From: 62-47 sp049647485
Lineage (GTDB): Bacteria; Pseudomonadota; Alphaproteobacteria; Rhizobiales; Xanthobacteraceae
Length of the DNA stretch: 27,686 bases
NCBI GenBank assembly: GCA_049647485.1
Contig: JBARXT010000105.1
Span: 1-27,686 of the forward strand
Direction of reading: 5' to 3'
Every line of letters begins with the position of its first letter. The first letter of the stretch is position 1. Shown here one piece after another: positions 1-7,669 of this stretch. The notes under the pieces were generated by a model that was not told the origin of the DNA, searched no databases, and worked only from the letters and a program-made list of their open reading frames with translations. Position numbers and translations under genes: made by a program.

Positions 1-287
1 GCAACGCCGAAATTGACGAAATCGGCCAGACTGTCGAGTTCGGCGCCGAACCGCGACTGCCCCTTGATCAGCCTCGCCACGCGGCCATCGACGCCGTCGA
101 GCACCGCGGCGAAGACGATCGCCGCCACCGCCAGTTCCATCCGCCCTTCCGTCGCCAGGCGGATGGCCGTGAGGCCGGCGCAGATCGCCAGCAGGGTGAT
201 GACATTGGGCACCAGCATCCGCACCGGGATCGGCCGGAACCGCCGGCGACGCAATTCGGGATATTCGGGATCGTCTGGTGTTCGCAT
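1..287 (-). CDS. pssA: CDP-diacylglycerol--serine O-phosphatidyltransferase, N-terminal part (cut by window edge)
   Basis: The enzyme transfers a phosphatidyl group from CDP-diacylglycerol to L-serine, giving phosphatidylserine at the inner membrane. About 95 N-terminal residues are visible and the gene runs off the left edge. The complete CDP-alcohol phosphotransferase signature D-x2-DG-x2-AR-x8-G-x3-D-x3-D is present at about residues 64-89, preceded by a hydrophobic stretch (residues 25-42) and an Arg-rich N-terminus (RRRR at 13-16). The ATG at 287 is the only in-frame start nearby, and no strong Shine-Dalgarno is seen. It follows psd on the same strand after 95 bases, and the two enzymes catalyse consecutive steps to phosphatidylethanolamine. 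The motif is shared by the whole CDP-alcohol family, so the serine specificity rests mainly on the psd neighbour and the length before the motif. Confidence 0.9.
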   Translation of the reverse strand, partial: MRTPDDPEYPELRRRRFRPIPVRMLVPNVITLLAICAGLTAIRLATEGRMELAVAAIVFAAVLDGVDGRVARLIKGQSRFGAELDSLADFVNFGV

Positions 288-382
288 GGCTTCAATATAG
301 CAACCGCGCGCGGGTTCCGCCATGCGCCTCTCACGCCGCTTTCGGTCAATTGGTCCTTGACCGGGAGCGGCTGGCGAAATGC

Positions 383-1081
383 TCAGTGGGTACGGAACGT
401 CGCGTCGCCGGTGTTGGGCAACAGGTCGGCCAGCACCGTTTCGCCGGCCACCGCGGTCTGCCCGACCGAGACCAGCGCGCGGGTTCCATCCGGCAGGTAG
501 ACGTCGAGCCGTGAGCCGAAGCGGATCAGGCCGAAGCGCTCGCCCGCTCCAAGAAGTTGGCCCTCACGGACGAACGATACGATCCGCCGCGCCACCAATC
601 CCGCGATCTGCACCACACCGATACGGCCGGACGGCGTCGAAATCACCAGCCCGTTGCGCTCGTTGTCTTCGCTGGCCTTGTCGAGTTCGGCGTTGATGAA
701 CTTGCCCGGCCGATAGGCGATCCGGTCGATGCGCCCGGCAACCGGGCTGCGGTTCACGTGGCAGTTGAACACGCTCATGAAGATCGACACCCGCAGCAGC
801 GGCCTGTCGCCCAGACCCAGTTCGGCCGGCGGCACCGCCGGCGCCACCATCGAGACACGGCCGTCGGCGGGCGACACCACGAGCCCTTCCCGCACCGGCG
901 TCACCCGCACCGGATCGCGGAAGAACAGCGCGCACCAGACGGTCAGCAGCGTGCCGATCCAACCGAGCGGCGTCCATATCCAGAACAGGATCAGGCTCGC
1001 CAGCGCGAAACCGCCGATGAAGGGATAGCCCTCCGGATGGATCGGTGGAATCTGCGCACGGATGGAATGGGCAATCGACAT
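383..1081 (-). CDS. psd: phosphatidylserine decarboxylase, short (archaeal-type) proenzyme
   Basis: This pyruvoyl enzyme decarboxylates phosphatidylserine to phosphatidylethanolamine at the inner membrane. The 232-residue protein is the short form of the family. It has a hydrophobic N-terminal segment (residues 22-54), the conserved PADGR motif (Asp73), NCHVNR (His108), and near the C-terminus RFGSR, where Gly189-Ser190 is the expected self-cleavage site giving the pyruvoyl group on the small alpha chain. The start at 1081 is preceded by a GAGAG purine run. The gene lies 49 bases downstream of the ABC exporter and 95 bases upstream of pssA, all on the minus strand, so a common transcript is likely. 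No truncation or missing catalytic residue is seen. Confidence 0.95.
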   Translation of the reverse strand: MSIAHSIRAQIPPIHPEGYPFIGGFALASLILFWIWTPLGWIGTLLTVWCALFFRDPVRVTPVREGLVVSPADGRVSMVAPAVPPAELGLGDRPLLRVSIFMSVFNCHVNRSPVAGRIDRIAYRPGKFINAELDKASEDNERNGLVISTPSGRIGVVQIAGLVARRIVSFVREGQLLGAGERFGLIRFGSRLDVYLPDGTRALVSVGQTAVAGETVLADLLPNTGDATFRTH

Positions 1082-1130
1082 CAGTTCTCTCGAATCCGGT
1101 TTCGCTCAGGGACCATAGCACGCGCGGCCG

Positions 1131-3089
1131 CTATTCTGCAGCCGCTGTAACCACATCGTCATCATCATCGTCGGCCCGAGGTGGTCGTCGGTTCGGCGCC
1201 ACCTCCTCGTCGGCCACCTGCGCCAGCCGCTCGCGCGCCTGCTCGGCCTCGCGCTGCCGGTTCCACATGCTGGCATAGAGTCCACCCTGAGCCAGCAGAT
1301 CGGCGTGAGTTCCGCGCTCGATGATGCGGCCGCGATCCAGCACGATAATCTCGTCGGCACCGACGATGGTTGAGAGGCGGTGCGCGATCACCAGCGAGGT
1401 GCGGCCGCGCGACACGCCTTCCAGCGCGTCCTGGATCTCTCGCTCGGTATGGCTGTCGAGCGCCGAGGTCGCCTCGTCCAACACCAGGATCGGCGGTCCC
1501 TTGAGAATGGTCCGTGCGATCGCCACGCGTTGCTTTTCGCCGCCGGACAGTTTCAAGCCGCGCTCGCCGACTTCGGTTTCATAACCCTGTGGCGAGCGAC
1601 GGATGACGGTATCGATCTGCGCCAGCCGTGCCGCCTCCTCCACCTCGCTATCGGTTGCTTCCCAGCGGCCGTAGCGGATGTTGTAGCGGATGGTGTCGTT
1701 GAACAGCACGGTGTCCTGCGGCACCATGCCGATCGAGGCGCGGAGCGAACGCTGCGTCACCTCGCGAATGTCCTGCCCGTCGATCAGGATGCGGCCGCCG
1801 GATACTTCATAGAGCCGGAACAACAGCCGCGAGATGGTCGACTTGCCCGCGCCAGAAGGGCCGACGATCGCGACCGTCTTGCCGGCCGGCACCTCGAAGC
1901 TCAGCCCTTGCAGAATCTTCCGCTCCGGATCGTAAGCGAAATGCACGTCGTCGAACTGAACACGCCCGCTGGTGACCACCAGCGCCTTGGCGCCCGGCAC
2001 GTCCTTCACCTCGGGGTTGCGCGCCAGCATGCCGAACATCTTTTCGATGTCGATCACCGCCTGCTTGATCTCGCGATAGACCATGCCCATGAAATTGAGC
2101 GGCTGGTACAATTGGATCATCATGGCGTTGACCATGACGAAATCGCCGACGGTGTTGGTGCCGTTACGCACGCCGATGGCGCACATCAGCATCGTCGCCG
2201 TGAGGCCGATGGTGAAGATGACGTTCTGGCCAATATTGAGCACGGCGAGCGAGGTGTAGGTCTTGACGCTGGCGTGCTCGTAGCGCTCCATCGAGCGGTC
2301 GTAACGCGTGGCCTCACGTTCCTCGGCACTGAAATACTTCACCGTCTCGTAGTTGAGCAGCGAGTCGATGGCCTTGGTGTTCGCTTCGGTGTCGGAATCG
2401 TTCATGCGGCGGCGGATATCGATGCGCCACTCGGTCGCGACATATGTAAACAACATGTAGATCACGACCGTGATCAGCGTCACCAGCACGTAGCGCCAAT
2501 CGAACTGCCACAGCAGCACGGCCGTCAGCAGCGTCACCTCGACGATGGTGGGCACCAGTTGCAGGATCACCATGCGCACGATGACTTCGATGCCGAGCCG
2601 GCCGCGCTCCAGCACCCGCGTCAGCCCGCCGGTACGGCGCTCGAGATGGAAGCGCAGCGACAGTTCGTGCATGTGCACAAAGGTCAGATAGGCCAGCCGC
2701 CGCACCGCGTGCATCGCGACCTTGGCGAAGATACCGTCGCGCCACTGCGTCAACAGCGCCATCAGGATGCGTCCCGCGCCATAGGTCGCGGTCATCAGCA
2801 GCGGCGACGCGATCAGCCACAGCAGCCAGTTCGACGGCTGCACCGGCGCGGTATCGGCGCCGGTCAAGGCATCGATCGCCCATTTGAACGTGAATGGTAC
2901 CGACAGCGTGGCGAGCTTGGCCAAGAGCAGCAGCACCAGCGACCACACCACCCGCCGCTTCAGGTCGGCGCGATCTCCCGGCCAGATATGCGGCCACAGG
3001 TTCACCAGCGTCCGTGTCAATGACGCCCGCGCACTCGTATCCGCCACCAGCGGTGGCTCAGCATTGGGTGAGAATTCGGTCGAAGCCAT
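1131..3089 (-). CDS. Atm1/HMT1-type ABC exporter, fused membrane and ATPase domains
   Basis: A 652-residue half-transporter expected to act as an inner-membrane homodimer. The membrane domain spans about residues 45-345 and the nucleotide-binding domain about 375-610. Visible ATPase motifs are Walker A GPSGAGKST (410-418), Q-loop Gln458, signature LSGGE (514-518), Walker B ILVLDE (534-539) and H-loop His570. The stretch LNYETVKYFSAEERE (about 245-259) and the following helix match the Atm1/ABCB7 subfamily, which in bacteria and mitochondria exports glutathione-linked sulfur or metal conjugates. That substrate is family knowledge and not shown here. The C-terminus carries an unusual run of six Asp (640-645). 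It heads the psd-pssA group on the same strand, and a link between its transport and lipid synthesis would be inference only. Confidence 0.9.
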   Translation of the reverse strand: MASTEFSPNAEPPLVADTSARASLTRTLVNLWPHIWPGDRADLKRRVVWSLVLLLLAKLATLSVPFTFKWAIDALTGADTAPVQPSNWLLWLIASPLLMTATYGAGRILMALLTQWRDGIFAKVAMHAVRRLAYLTFVHMHELSLRFHLERRTGGLTRVLERGRLGIEVIVRMVILQLVPTIVEVTLLTAVLLWQFDWRYVLVTLITVVIYMLFTYVATEWRIDIRRRMNDSDTEANTKAIDSLLNYETVKYFSAEEREATRYDRSMERYEHASVKTYTSLAVLNIGQNVIFTIGLTATMLMCAIGVRNGTNTVGDFVMVNAMMIQLYQPLNFMGMVYREIKQAVIDIEKMFGMLARNPEVKDVPGAKALVVTSGRVQFDDVHFAYDPERKILQGLSFEVPAGKTVAIVGPSGAGKSTISRLLFRLYEVSGGRILIDGQDIREVTQRSLRASIGMVPQDTVLFNDTIRYNIRYGRWEATDSEVEEAARLAQIDTVIRRSPQGYETEVGERGLKLSGGEKQRVAIARTILKGPPILVLDEATSALDSHTEREIQDALEGVSRGRTSLVIAHRLSTIVGADEIIVLDRGRIIERGTHADLLAQGGLYASMWNRQREAEQARERLAQVADEEVAPNRRPPRADDDDDDVVTAAAE

Positions 3090-3319
3090 CCATTTGCCTG
3101 AAGCGAACGGCGGCGGCCTTCGCCGCCGCGGATCGTCGAAAGTATTCCAATCGGGGTGTCATATAGAGGGTTTGAATGCCGATCGCACCCTCGGTGAAGG
3201 GATTCTTTTACCGTTGAAAACGGTTGCCTGACGGCTGACGCGGTTTTGAAGCCGCGTTTGCCTCCGAAGTGGCGAACCCGCAACCGCCCCGTCTTGACCG
3301 TGTCACCCGCCGATGCCAC
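3090..3319. other. divergent intergenic region between the ABC exporter and the LOG-family gene
   Basis: These 230 bases should hold the promoters of both divergent genes. A strong hairpin GGCGGCG-gcctt-CGCCGCC at 3109-3127 lies in the 5' leader of the ABC exporter. Two small inverted repeats lie nearer the plus-strand gene: ACCGTT/AACGGT near 3210 and ACGCGG/CCGCGT near 3239. I see no clear promoter boxes that I would assign. Confidence 0.4.
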
Positions 3320-3934
3320 ATGAACCGCATGACTGATATTAAAACCGTCTGCGTTTATTGCGGCTCAGGCCCCGGTACCAATCCCCAGTTTGTCGAAGCA
3401 GCACAAGCTTTCGGGAAGGATCTCGCCGAAAACGGCGTCGGCCTGGTTTACGGCGGCGGTTCTGTAGGCCTGATGGGCGCTGTCGCCTCGGCCATGCTGG
3501 AGAGCGGCGGCCATGTCACCGGTATTATTCCGGACTTTCTGGTCAAGCGCGAACACGCGATGACCGGCGCTCAGGAGATGATCGTTACCCACGACATGCA
3601 CGAGCGCAAACGGCTGATGTTCGAGCGCTCGGATGCGTTCGTCGCACTGCCCGGCGGCATTGGGACTCTGGAGGAACTGGTCGAGCAATTGACGTGGCAA
3701 CAGCTCGGCCGCCACAGCAAGCCGATCCTGCTCGCCAACATCGACGGCTTCTGGGAGCCGCTGATGGATCTGCTGACGCATATGCGCGCCACGGCCTTCA
3801 TACGCCCCACCCTTTCCGTCGAGATTCTCAAGGCCGAACGGGTCGAGGACATCCTGCCGAAGCTGCGCGCCGCCGCGGCTCAAGTGCCCGAGGCGGACAA
3901 GCAACTCACGCCGAGCGTCGCGCGACGGCTGTAA
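3320..3934 (+). CDS. LOG-family (TIGR00730) nucleoside 5'-monophosphate phosphoribohydrolase
   Basis: A 204-residue Rossmann-fold protein of the LOG family. Well-studied members cleave the N-glycosidic bond of cytokinin riboside 5'-monophosphates or AMP, giving free base and ribose 5-phosphate. The sequence shows the N-terminal VCVYCGSGPG, the GLVYGGGSVGLMG loop, the Arg/Lys-rich HERKRLMFE segment (about 94-103) and the diagnostic PGGIGTLEE motif (about 111-119) with catalytic Glu119. An open frame extends back to 3269, but homology begins only near the ATG codons at 3320 and 3329, so one of these is the start; neither has a clear Shine-Dalgarno. It is transcribed divergently from the ABC exporter. 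In a plant-associated relative it might release cytokinin, but the family is widespread in bacteria and the physiological substrate is unknown. Confidence 0.85.
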   Translation: MNRMTDIKTVCVYCGSGPGTNPQFVEAAQAFGKDLAENGVGLVYGGGSVGLMGAVASAMLESGGHVTGIIPDFLVKREHAMTGAQEMIVTHDMHERKRLMFERSDAFVALPGGIGTLEELVEQLTWQQLGRHSKPILLANIDGFWEPLMDLLTHMRATAFIRPTLSVEILKAERVEDILPKLRAAAAQVPEADKQLTPSVARRL

Positions 3935-4106
3935 GCGTCGGCAACAAGCACCTTCACGCGACGCCGGCAGGTGAAATCAGGCCAACTCTTCGCTGTTGCA
4001 TCACATCTCGCTCTTGTCCCATGATGAGAGGCTATGGCCTCGTGGGGCAAGTCCGATCGCGACGGACGCGCATCACGTTGCCAAAGGATAATAGCGCGAA
4101 AATTGC

Positions 4107-4111
4107 GGAGG
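4107..4111 (+). promoter_or_regulatory. ribosome binding site of the acid phosphatase gene
   Basis: GGAGG lies seven bases before the ATG at 4119 and settles the start over the in-frame ATG six codons later. Confidence 0.75.
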
Positions 4112-4118
4112 ATCGACG

Positions 4119-4952
4119 ATGCCACATCGCACGACGATGCACTGGAAACTCTGTTTCGTGCTTGGCGCGACCATCGCATGCACCTCTCTTGCAAGCGCCC
4201 AATCGCTCCCCTCCACCAATCCCGATGAATTGCCGCAATTGCGACCCGGCGTGGTGGCCGGCTACATTCCGCGTGACAAGCTGATCGACAGCCTTGCGCT
4301 GCTGCCTCCCCCACCCGAAGCGGGATCGAAAGCGCAAGCGAGCGACGACGCCGCCCGGCGCGCGGCCATCGCGATCCGGGAAACGGCGCGCTGGAAACTC
4401 GCCGCGCGCGACGCCGACTACACCTCGCCAAAATCGGTCGATGCCTTCGCCTGTACGATCGGCATCACCATTTCGCCGACGGCCACACCGCATCTCAACA
4501 TGCTGCTCAAGCGCACGCTGGTCGATGCCGGGCTTGCCACCTACAAGGCGAAGATCAAATACAACAGGACACGACCGTTCGTTGCCGCCAACGACAACAC
4601 CACCTGCTATCCGAAAGACGAGGAGAAGCTGCGCAAGGACGGTTCCTATCCCTCGGGGCACTCGGCCTACGGCTGGGCATGGGCGCTGATCCTCACGGAA
4701 ATGGTGCCGGACAAAGCCGACGCGATTATTCAGCGCGGCTATCAGTTCGGCCAGAATCGCATCATCTGCGGCGTGCATTGGCAAAGCGACGTCAATGCCG
4801 GCCGGGTGGTGGCGGCTGCCGTGGTGGCTCAGCTTCATACCAATGCCGACTTCAAGGCACAGTTCGGTGCGGCGCAAAATGAAGTACAGGCGGCGCTGGC
4901 GAACGATCCGACGCCCGATTGCGCGCTCGAACGCGAAGTGACGGCGCGGTAG
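4119..4952 (+). CDS. exported class A non-specific acid phosphatase (PAP2 superfamily)
   Basis: A 277-residue periplasmic phosphomonoesterase. Residues 1-28 form a Sec signal peptide ending SLASAQ. The complete PAP2/class A signature is present: K-x6-RP (Lys145 to Arg152-Pro153), PSGH (178-181) and R-x5-H-x3-D (Arg214, His220, Asp224). His220 would be the phosphorylated nucleophile and His181 the general acid by family analogy. The GSYPSGHSAYGW context and the IICGVHWQSDV context resemble PhoN/PhoC-type bacterial acid phosphatases more than membrane lipid phosphatases, since no internal membrane helices are apparent. Such enzymes release phosphate from varied organic esters. It is convergent with the VOC gene (60 bases apart) and 184 bases downstream of the LOG gene, with no obvious operon partner. 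Confidence 0.9.
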   Translation: MPHRTTMHWKLCFVLGATIACTSLASAQSLPSTNPDELPQLRPGVVAGYIPRDKLIDSLALLPPPPEAGSKAQASDDAARRAAIAIRETARWKLAARDADYTSPKSVDAFACTIGITISPTATPHLNMLLKRTLVDAGLATYKAKIKYNRTRPFVAANDNTTCYPKDEEKLRKDGSYPSGHSAYGWAWALILTEMVPDKADAIIQRGYQFGQNRIICGVHWQSDVNAGRVVAAAVVAQLHTNADFKAQFGAAQNEVQAALANDPTPDCALEREVTAR

Positions 4953-5012
4953 CGCGGCGTAATGTGAACTGCTCCCATCGCTCCCCGAACGCATACGCAT
5001 TGGTCTTGAACG

Positions 5013-5390
5013 TTAGTCTTGCGGAAACGTCACCGCCTCAATGCGATTGCCGTCGGCATCGACGACGAACGCCGCGTAGTAACGCACGCGGTCGTGCGGA
5101 CGCAGCGAAGGCGCGCTTTCGGAAATCGCGCCGGCGGCCACCGCTGCCGCATGAAAAGCGTCGATCTCGGCGGTCGTTCTGGCACGCAACGCGATATGCG
5201 CACCGCTATCCGTGGGCAACCGCGTCATGCCGTCGCGCAGATTGATCCAGACTTCCGGATAGCTCTTGCCGAAACCCACCATTCTCTCGCGCGTCACCAG
5301 TTTCATAAGGCCAAGCGATGCAAACACGCGTTCATAGAACGCGACGGCACGCGCGAGATCGCTGACCGCAAGCGAAACGTGATCGATCAT
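5013..5390 (-). CDS. VOC-family (glyoxalase/dioxygenase fold) protein
   Basis: A 125-residue single-domain vicinal oxygen chelate protein. It shows the family opening IDHVSLAVSDLARAVAFYE and the closing DADGNRIEAV. Candidate metal ligands are His4, His65 and Glu118, the usual spacing for this fold, so it could bind a divalent metal. Members include glyoxalases, ring-cleavage dioxygenases and fosfomycin or bleomycin resistance proteins; the sequence does not allow choosing, and the closest types are generally annotated only as glyoxalase-like. It lies 11 bases downstream of cimA on the same strand and so is probably cotranscribed with GNAT-cimA. Confidence 0.8.
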   Translation of the reverse strand: MIDHVSLAVSDLARAVAFYERVFASLGLMKLVTRERMVGFGKSYPEVWINLRDGMTRLPTDSGAHIALRARTTAEIDAFHAAAVAAGAISESAPSLRPHDRVRYYAAFVVDADGNRIEAVTFPQD

Positions 5391-5401
5391 TGCCGCCCCC
5401 G

Positions 5402-7000
5402 TTAAACCGGTGCGTTCGATTTCACCAGCTTGTAGACCACCGAATCCATCAGCGCCTGAAACGACGCATCGATCACGTTCGACGACACGCCGATAGTGGT
5501 CCAGCGGTCGCCCTGCTCGTCCTCGCTTTCGATCAGCACCCGCGTGATCGCCTCCGTGCCGCCATTGAGGATACGCACGCGATAGTCCGTGAGCTTCAGC
5601 CCTTCGATATACTTCTGGTATTTGCCGATATCCTTGCGCAGCGCCACGTCGAGCGCATTGACAGGGCCGTTGCCTTCCGCCGCCGAGATCGTGGTTTCGC
5701 CGCCGACATCGACCTTCACCACCGCCATCGCTACCGTGACCCGGCGGCCCATGGCGTTGTAACGCTGCTCGACATTGACGTCGAACTGCTCGACGCGAAA
5801 ATACTCCGGCACCTTGCCCAGCGTACGCCGCGCCAGCAGATCGAACGACGCGTTGGCGGACTCGTAAGCATAGCCGGCTGCCTCGCGCGACTTCATCTCA
5901 TCGATCAGGCGATTGAGTTTCGGATCGTTCTTGTCGAACGGAATGCCGGCCTTTTCCAGTTCTGCGATCACGTTGGAGCGGCCGGCCTGATCCGACACGA
6001 GGACCTGACGATGATTGCCCACCGTTTCCGGCACGACATGCTCGTAGGTCGTCGGGTCCTTGAGAATGGCCGAGGCATGGATGCCGGTCTTGGTGACGAA
6101 GGCGCTGGCGCCGACATAGGGCGCGTGACGATCGGGCATGCGATTGAGGATTTCGTCGAGCGCACGCGAGACATGGGTCAGCGTCGCCAGCTTCTCGTCG
6201 GTGACGCCGATTTCGAAGGCATCGGCAAATTGCGATTTCAACTTCAGCGTCGGGATGATCGAACAGAGGTTGGCGTTGCCGCAACGTTCGCCGAGACCGT
6301 TCAAGGTGCCCTGGATTTGCCGCGCCCCGCCGCGCACTGCTGCCAGCGAATTGGCGACGGCTTGCTCGGTATCGTTGTGCGCGTGGATGCCGAGATGATC
6401 GCCGGGAATATGCTTCACCACCTCGCGCACCACCGCCTCGATACGGTCCGGCATCGTGCCGCCGTTGGTGTCGCACAGCACCACCCAGCGGGCGCCGGAC
6501 TCGTAAGCGGCCTTGGCGCAGGCGAGCGCGAACTCGGGATCTTCCTTGTAACCATCAAAGAAGTGCTCGCAATCGAGCATCACCTCGCGGCCGGCGTTCT
6601 TCGCAGCCGTCACGCTATCACGGATCGAAGCGAGATTTTCCTCTTTCGTTGTCTCCAGCGCGACGCGCACCTGATACGCGGATGATTTCGCGACGAAGCA
6701 GATCGCGTCGGCGCGCGCTTCGAGCAGCGCCGCGACGCCGGGATCGTTGGAAACGGAACGCCCAGCCCGTCGCGTCATGCCGAATGCCGTGAAACGCGCA
6801 TGCTGAAACTTCGGCTTCTCGGAAAAGAATTCGGTATCGGAGGGATTGGCGCCGGGATAGCCGCCTTCAACATAGTCGATTCCGAGTTCGTCGAGCAGCC
6901 CCGCGATCAATTGCTTGTCATGGATCGAGAAATCGACGCCGTTGGTTTGCGCGCCATCGCGCAGCGTGGTGTCGAACAGATAGATACGTTCGCGGCTCAT
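5402..7000 (-). CDS. cimA: (R)-citramalate synthase
   Basis: A 532-residue member of the LeuA/CimA family (TIGR00977 type) that condenses acetyl-CoA with pyruvate to (R)-citramalate, a threonine-independent entry to isoleucine synthesis. The N-terminal HMGL-like TIM barrel shows DTTLRDG (from residue 10, catalytic Arg14), YVEGGYPGANPSD, and the metal-binding HAHND (His206, His208). A C-terminal LeuA-type regulatory domain follows, containing GGTEAITRVLIES. YVEGGYPGANPSD is typical of the TIGR00977 citramalate synthases rather than 2-isopropylmalate synthase. An open frame extends to 7069, but the ATG at 7000 overlaps the TGA of the upstream GNAT gene as ATGA, which supports that start and suggests translational coupling. 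Confidence 0.9.
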   Translation of the reverse strand: MSRERIYLFDTTLRDGAQTNGVDFSIHDKQLIAGLLDELGIDYVEGGYPGANPSDTEFFSEKPKFQHARFTAFGMTRRAGRSVSNDPGVAALLEARADAICFVAKSSAYQVRVALETTKEENLASIRDSVTAAKNAGREVMLDCEHFFDGYKEDPEFALACAKAAYESGARWVVLCDTNGGTMPDRIEAVVREVVKHIPGDHLGIHAHNDTEQAVANSLAAVRGGARQIQGTLNGLGERCGNANLCSIIPTLKLKSQFADAFEIGVTDEKLATLTHVSRALDEILNRMPDRHAPYVGASAFVTKTGIHASAILKDPTTYEHVVPETVGNHRQVLVSDQAGRSNVIAELEKAGIPFDKNDPKLNRLIDEMKSREAAGYAYESANASFDLLARRTLGKVPEYFRVEQFDVNVEQRYNAMGRRVTVAMAVVKVDVGGETTISAAEGNGPVNALDVALRKDIGKYQKYIEGLKLTDYRVRILNGGTEAITRVLIESEDEQGDRWTTIGVSSNVIDASFQALMDSVVYKLVKSNAPV

Positions 7001-7515
7001 GGATTGGATTCCGAATTTGGCGCGGGATTCGCGGCCAGGTTTTTCTGCATCGTGGTGTTCGCCAGCCATTCGCCATCAATGGAAATGCTGTTGCGCTGCT
7101 GCGCGACATAGCCGCGCTTGAGAAACAGCGGCTCGGCGGTGTCGCTGGCATCAACGGTCAGTTTCGTCGCTCCGCGCGCGCCGGCGAGCTTTTCCAAGGC
7201 ATCGCACAGCATGGCGGCAACGCCTTGTCGTGCCGCGCTCGGATGCACGAACAGCATGTCGATGTGATCCGCGCCCTTCAGCGACGCGAAGCCGACCGGC
7301 GCGCCGTTGATAGTCGCAACCAGCGTCAATTGCCCGGCGAGTTTCTTGCCGAACGCTTCCTCGTCGTCGGCGCGGCTGGCCCAGGCCGCGCGCTGCGCCT
7401 CGCTGTAATCGTCCTCGGCCAGTTCCTCGATGCTTGCGACAAAGATCGCGGCCAGCACCGGCGTATCGGCGGGAAGCAACGGCCGCAACGCAGGTTTTGT
7501 CATCGCCTGCCCCAT
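6997..7515 (-). CDS. GNAT-family N-acetyltransferase
   Basis: A protein of about 172 residues with the GNAT fold. The acetyl-CoA pyrophosphate loop is seen as HPSAARQGVAAML, following the beta-4 strand HIDMLFV; the late GNAT pattern AEPLFLKRGYVAQQR is also present. The substrate is unknown. Several Met codons crowd the start: GGGAG at 7523-7527 lies seven bases before the ATG at 7515, while homology clearly begins near the Met at 7503 (MTKPALRPL). The stop codon overlaps the cimA start (ATGA), so translation of the two is likely coupled. A REP-like palindrome pair begins just upstream of the ribosome binding site. Confidence 0.8.
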   Translation of the reverse strand: MGQAMTKPALRPLLPADTPVLAAIFVASIEELAEDDYSEAQRAAWASRADDEEAFGKKLAGQLTLVATINGAPVGFASLKGADHIDMLFVHPSAARQGVAAMLCDALEKLAGARGATKLTVDASDTAEPLFLKRGYVAQQRNSISIDGEWLANTTMQKNLAANPAPNSESNP

Positions 7516-7528
7516 CATCATACTCCCA

Positions 7529-7653
7529 CGTCATGCGCGGGCTTGACTCGCGCATCCATCCAGAACGAAATCGCCAGTCTTGATGGATGGATTGCCGGGT
7601 CATGGGCGAGCGAAGCGACGCCGTTCTTCGAACGGCTATGCCCGGCAATGACG
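7529..7653. repeat. inverted pair of REP-like palindromic units (BIME-like), one with an enlarged loop
   Basis: Two outward-mirrored units share CGTCAT at the outer ends and CCATC/GATGG at the inner ends. The first (7529-7560) folds as ATGCGCGGG-cttga-CTCGCGCAT. The second (7582-7653) has arms ATTGCCGGG and CCCGGCAAT, but its loop is about 41 bases instead of 5 and contains a second hairpin GCCGTTC-ttc-GAACGGC. The pair fills the gap between cysS and the GNAT gene. Similar units occur near 11.3-11.7 kb and at 16.38 kb in this window, so this is a dispersed family. Confidence 0.85.
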
Positions 7654-7669
7654 ACAAACGGATGGACAT

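Noticed and set aside
1380..3023. 547-codon plus-strand open frame opposite the ABC exporter
   Set aside because: It is antisense to a well-supported ABC gene, is His/Gln/Arg-rich with no recognisable domain, and such frames are expected in high-GC3 genes.
3269..3319. 17-codon N-terminal extension of the LOG-family protein
   Set aside because: The extension has no family similarity, and Met codons at 3320 and 3329 match where homology begins.
5390..6685. 431-codon plus-strand open frame opposite cimA
   Set aside because: Shadow of cimA; composition is typical of an antisense frame and no motif is present.
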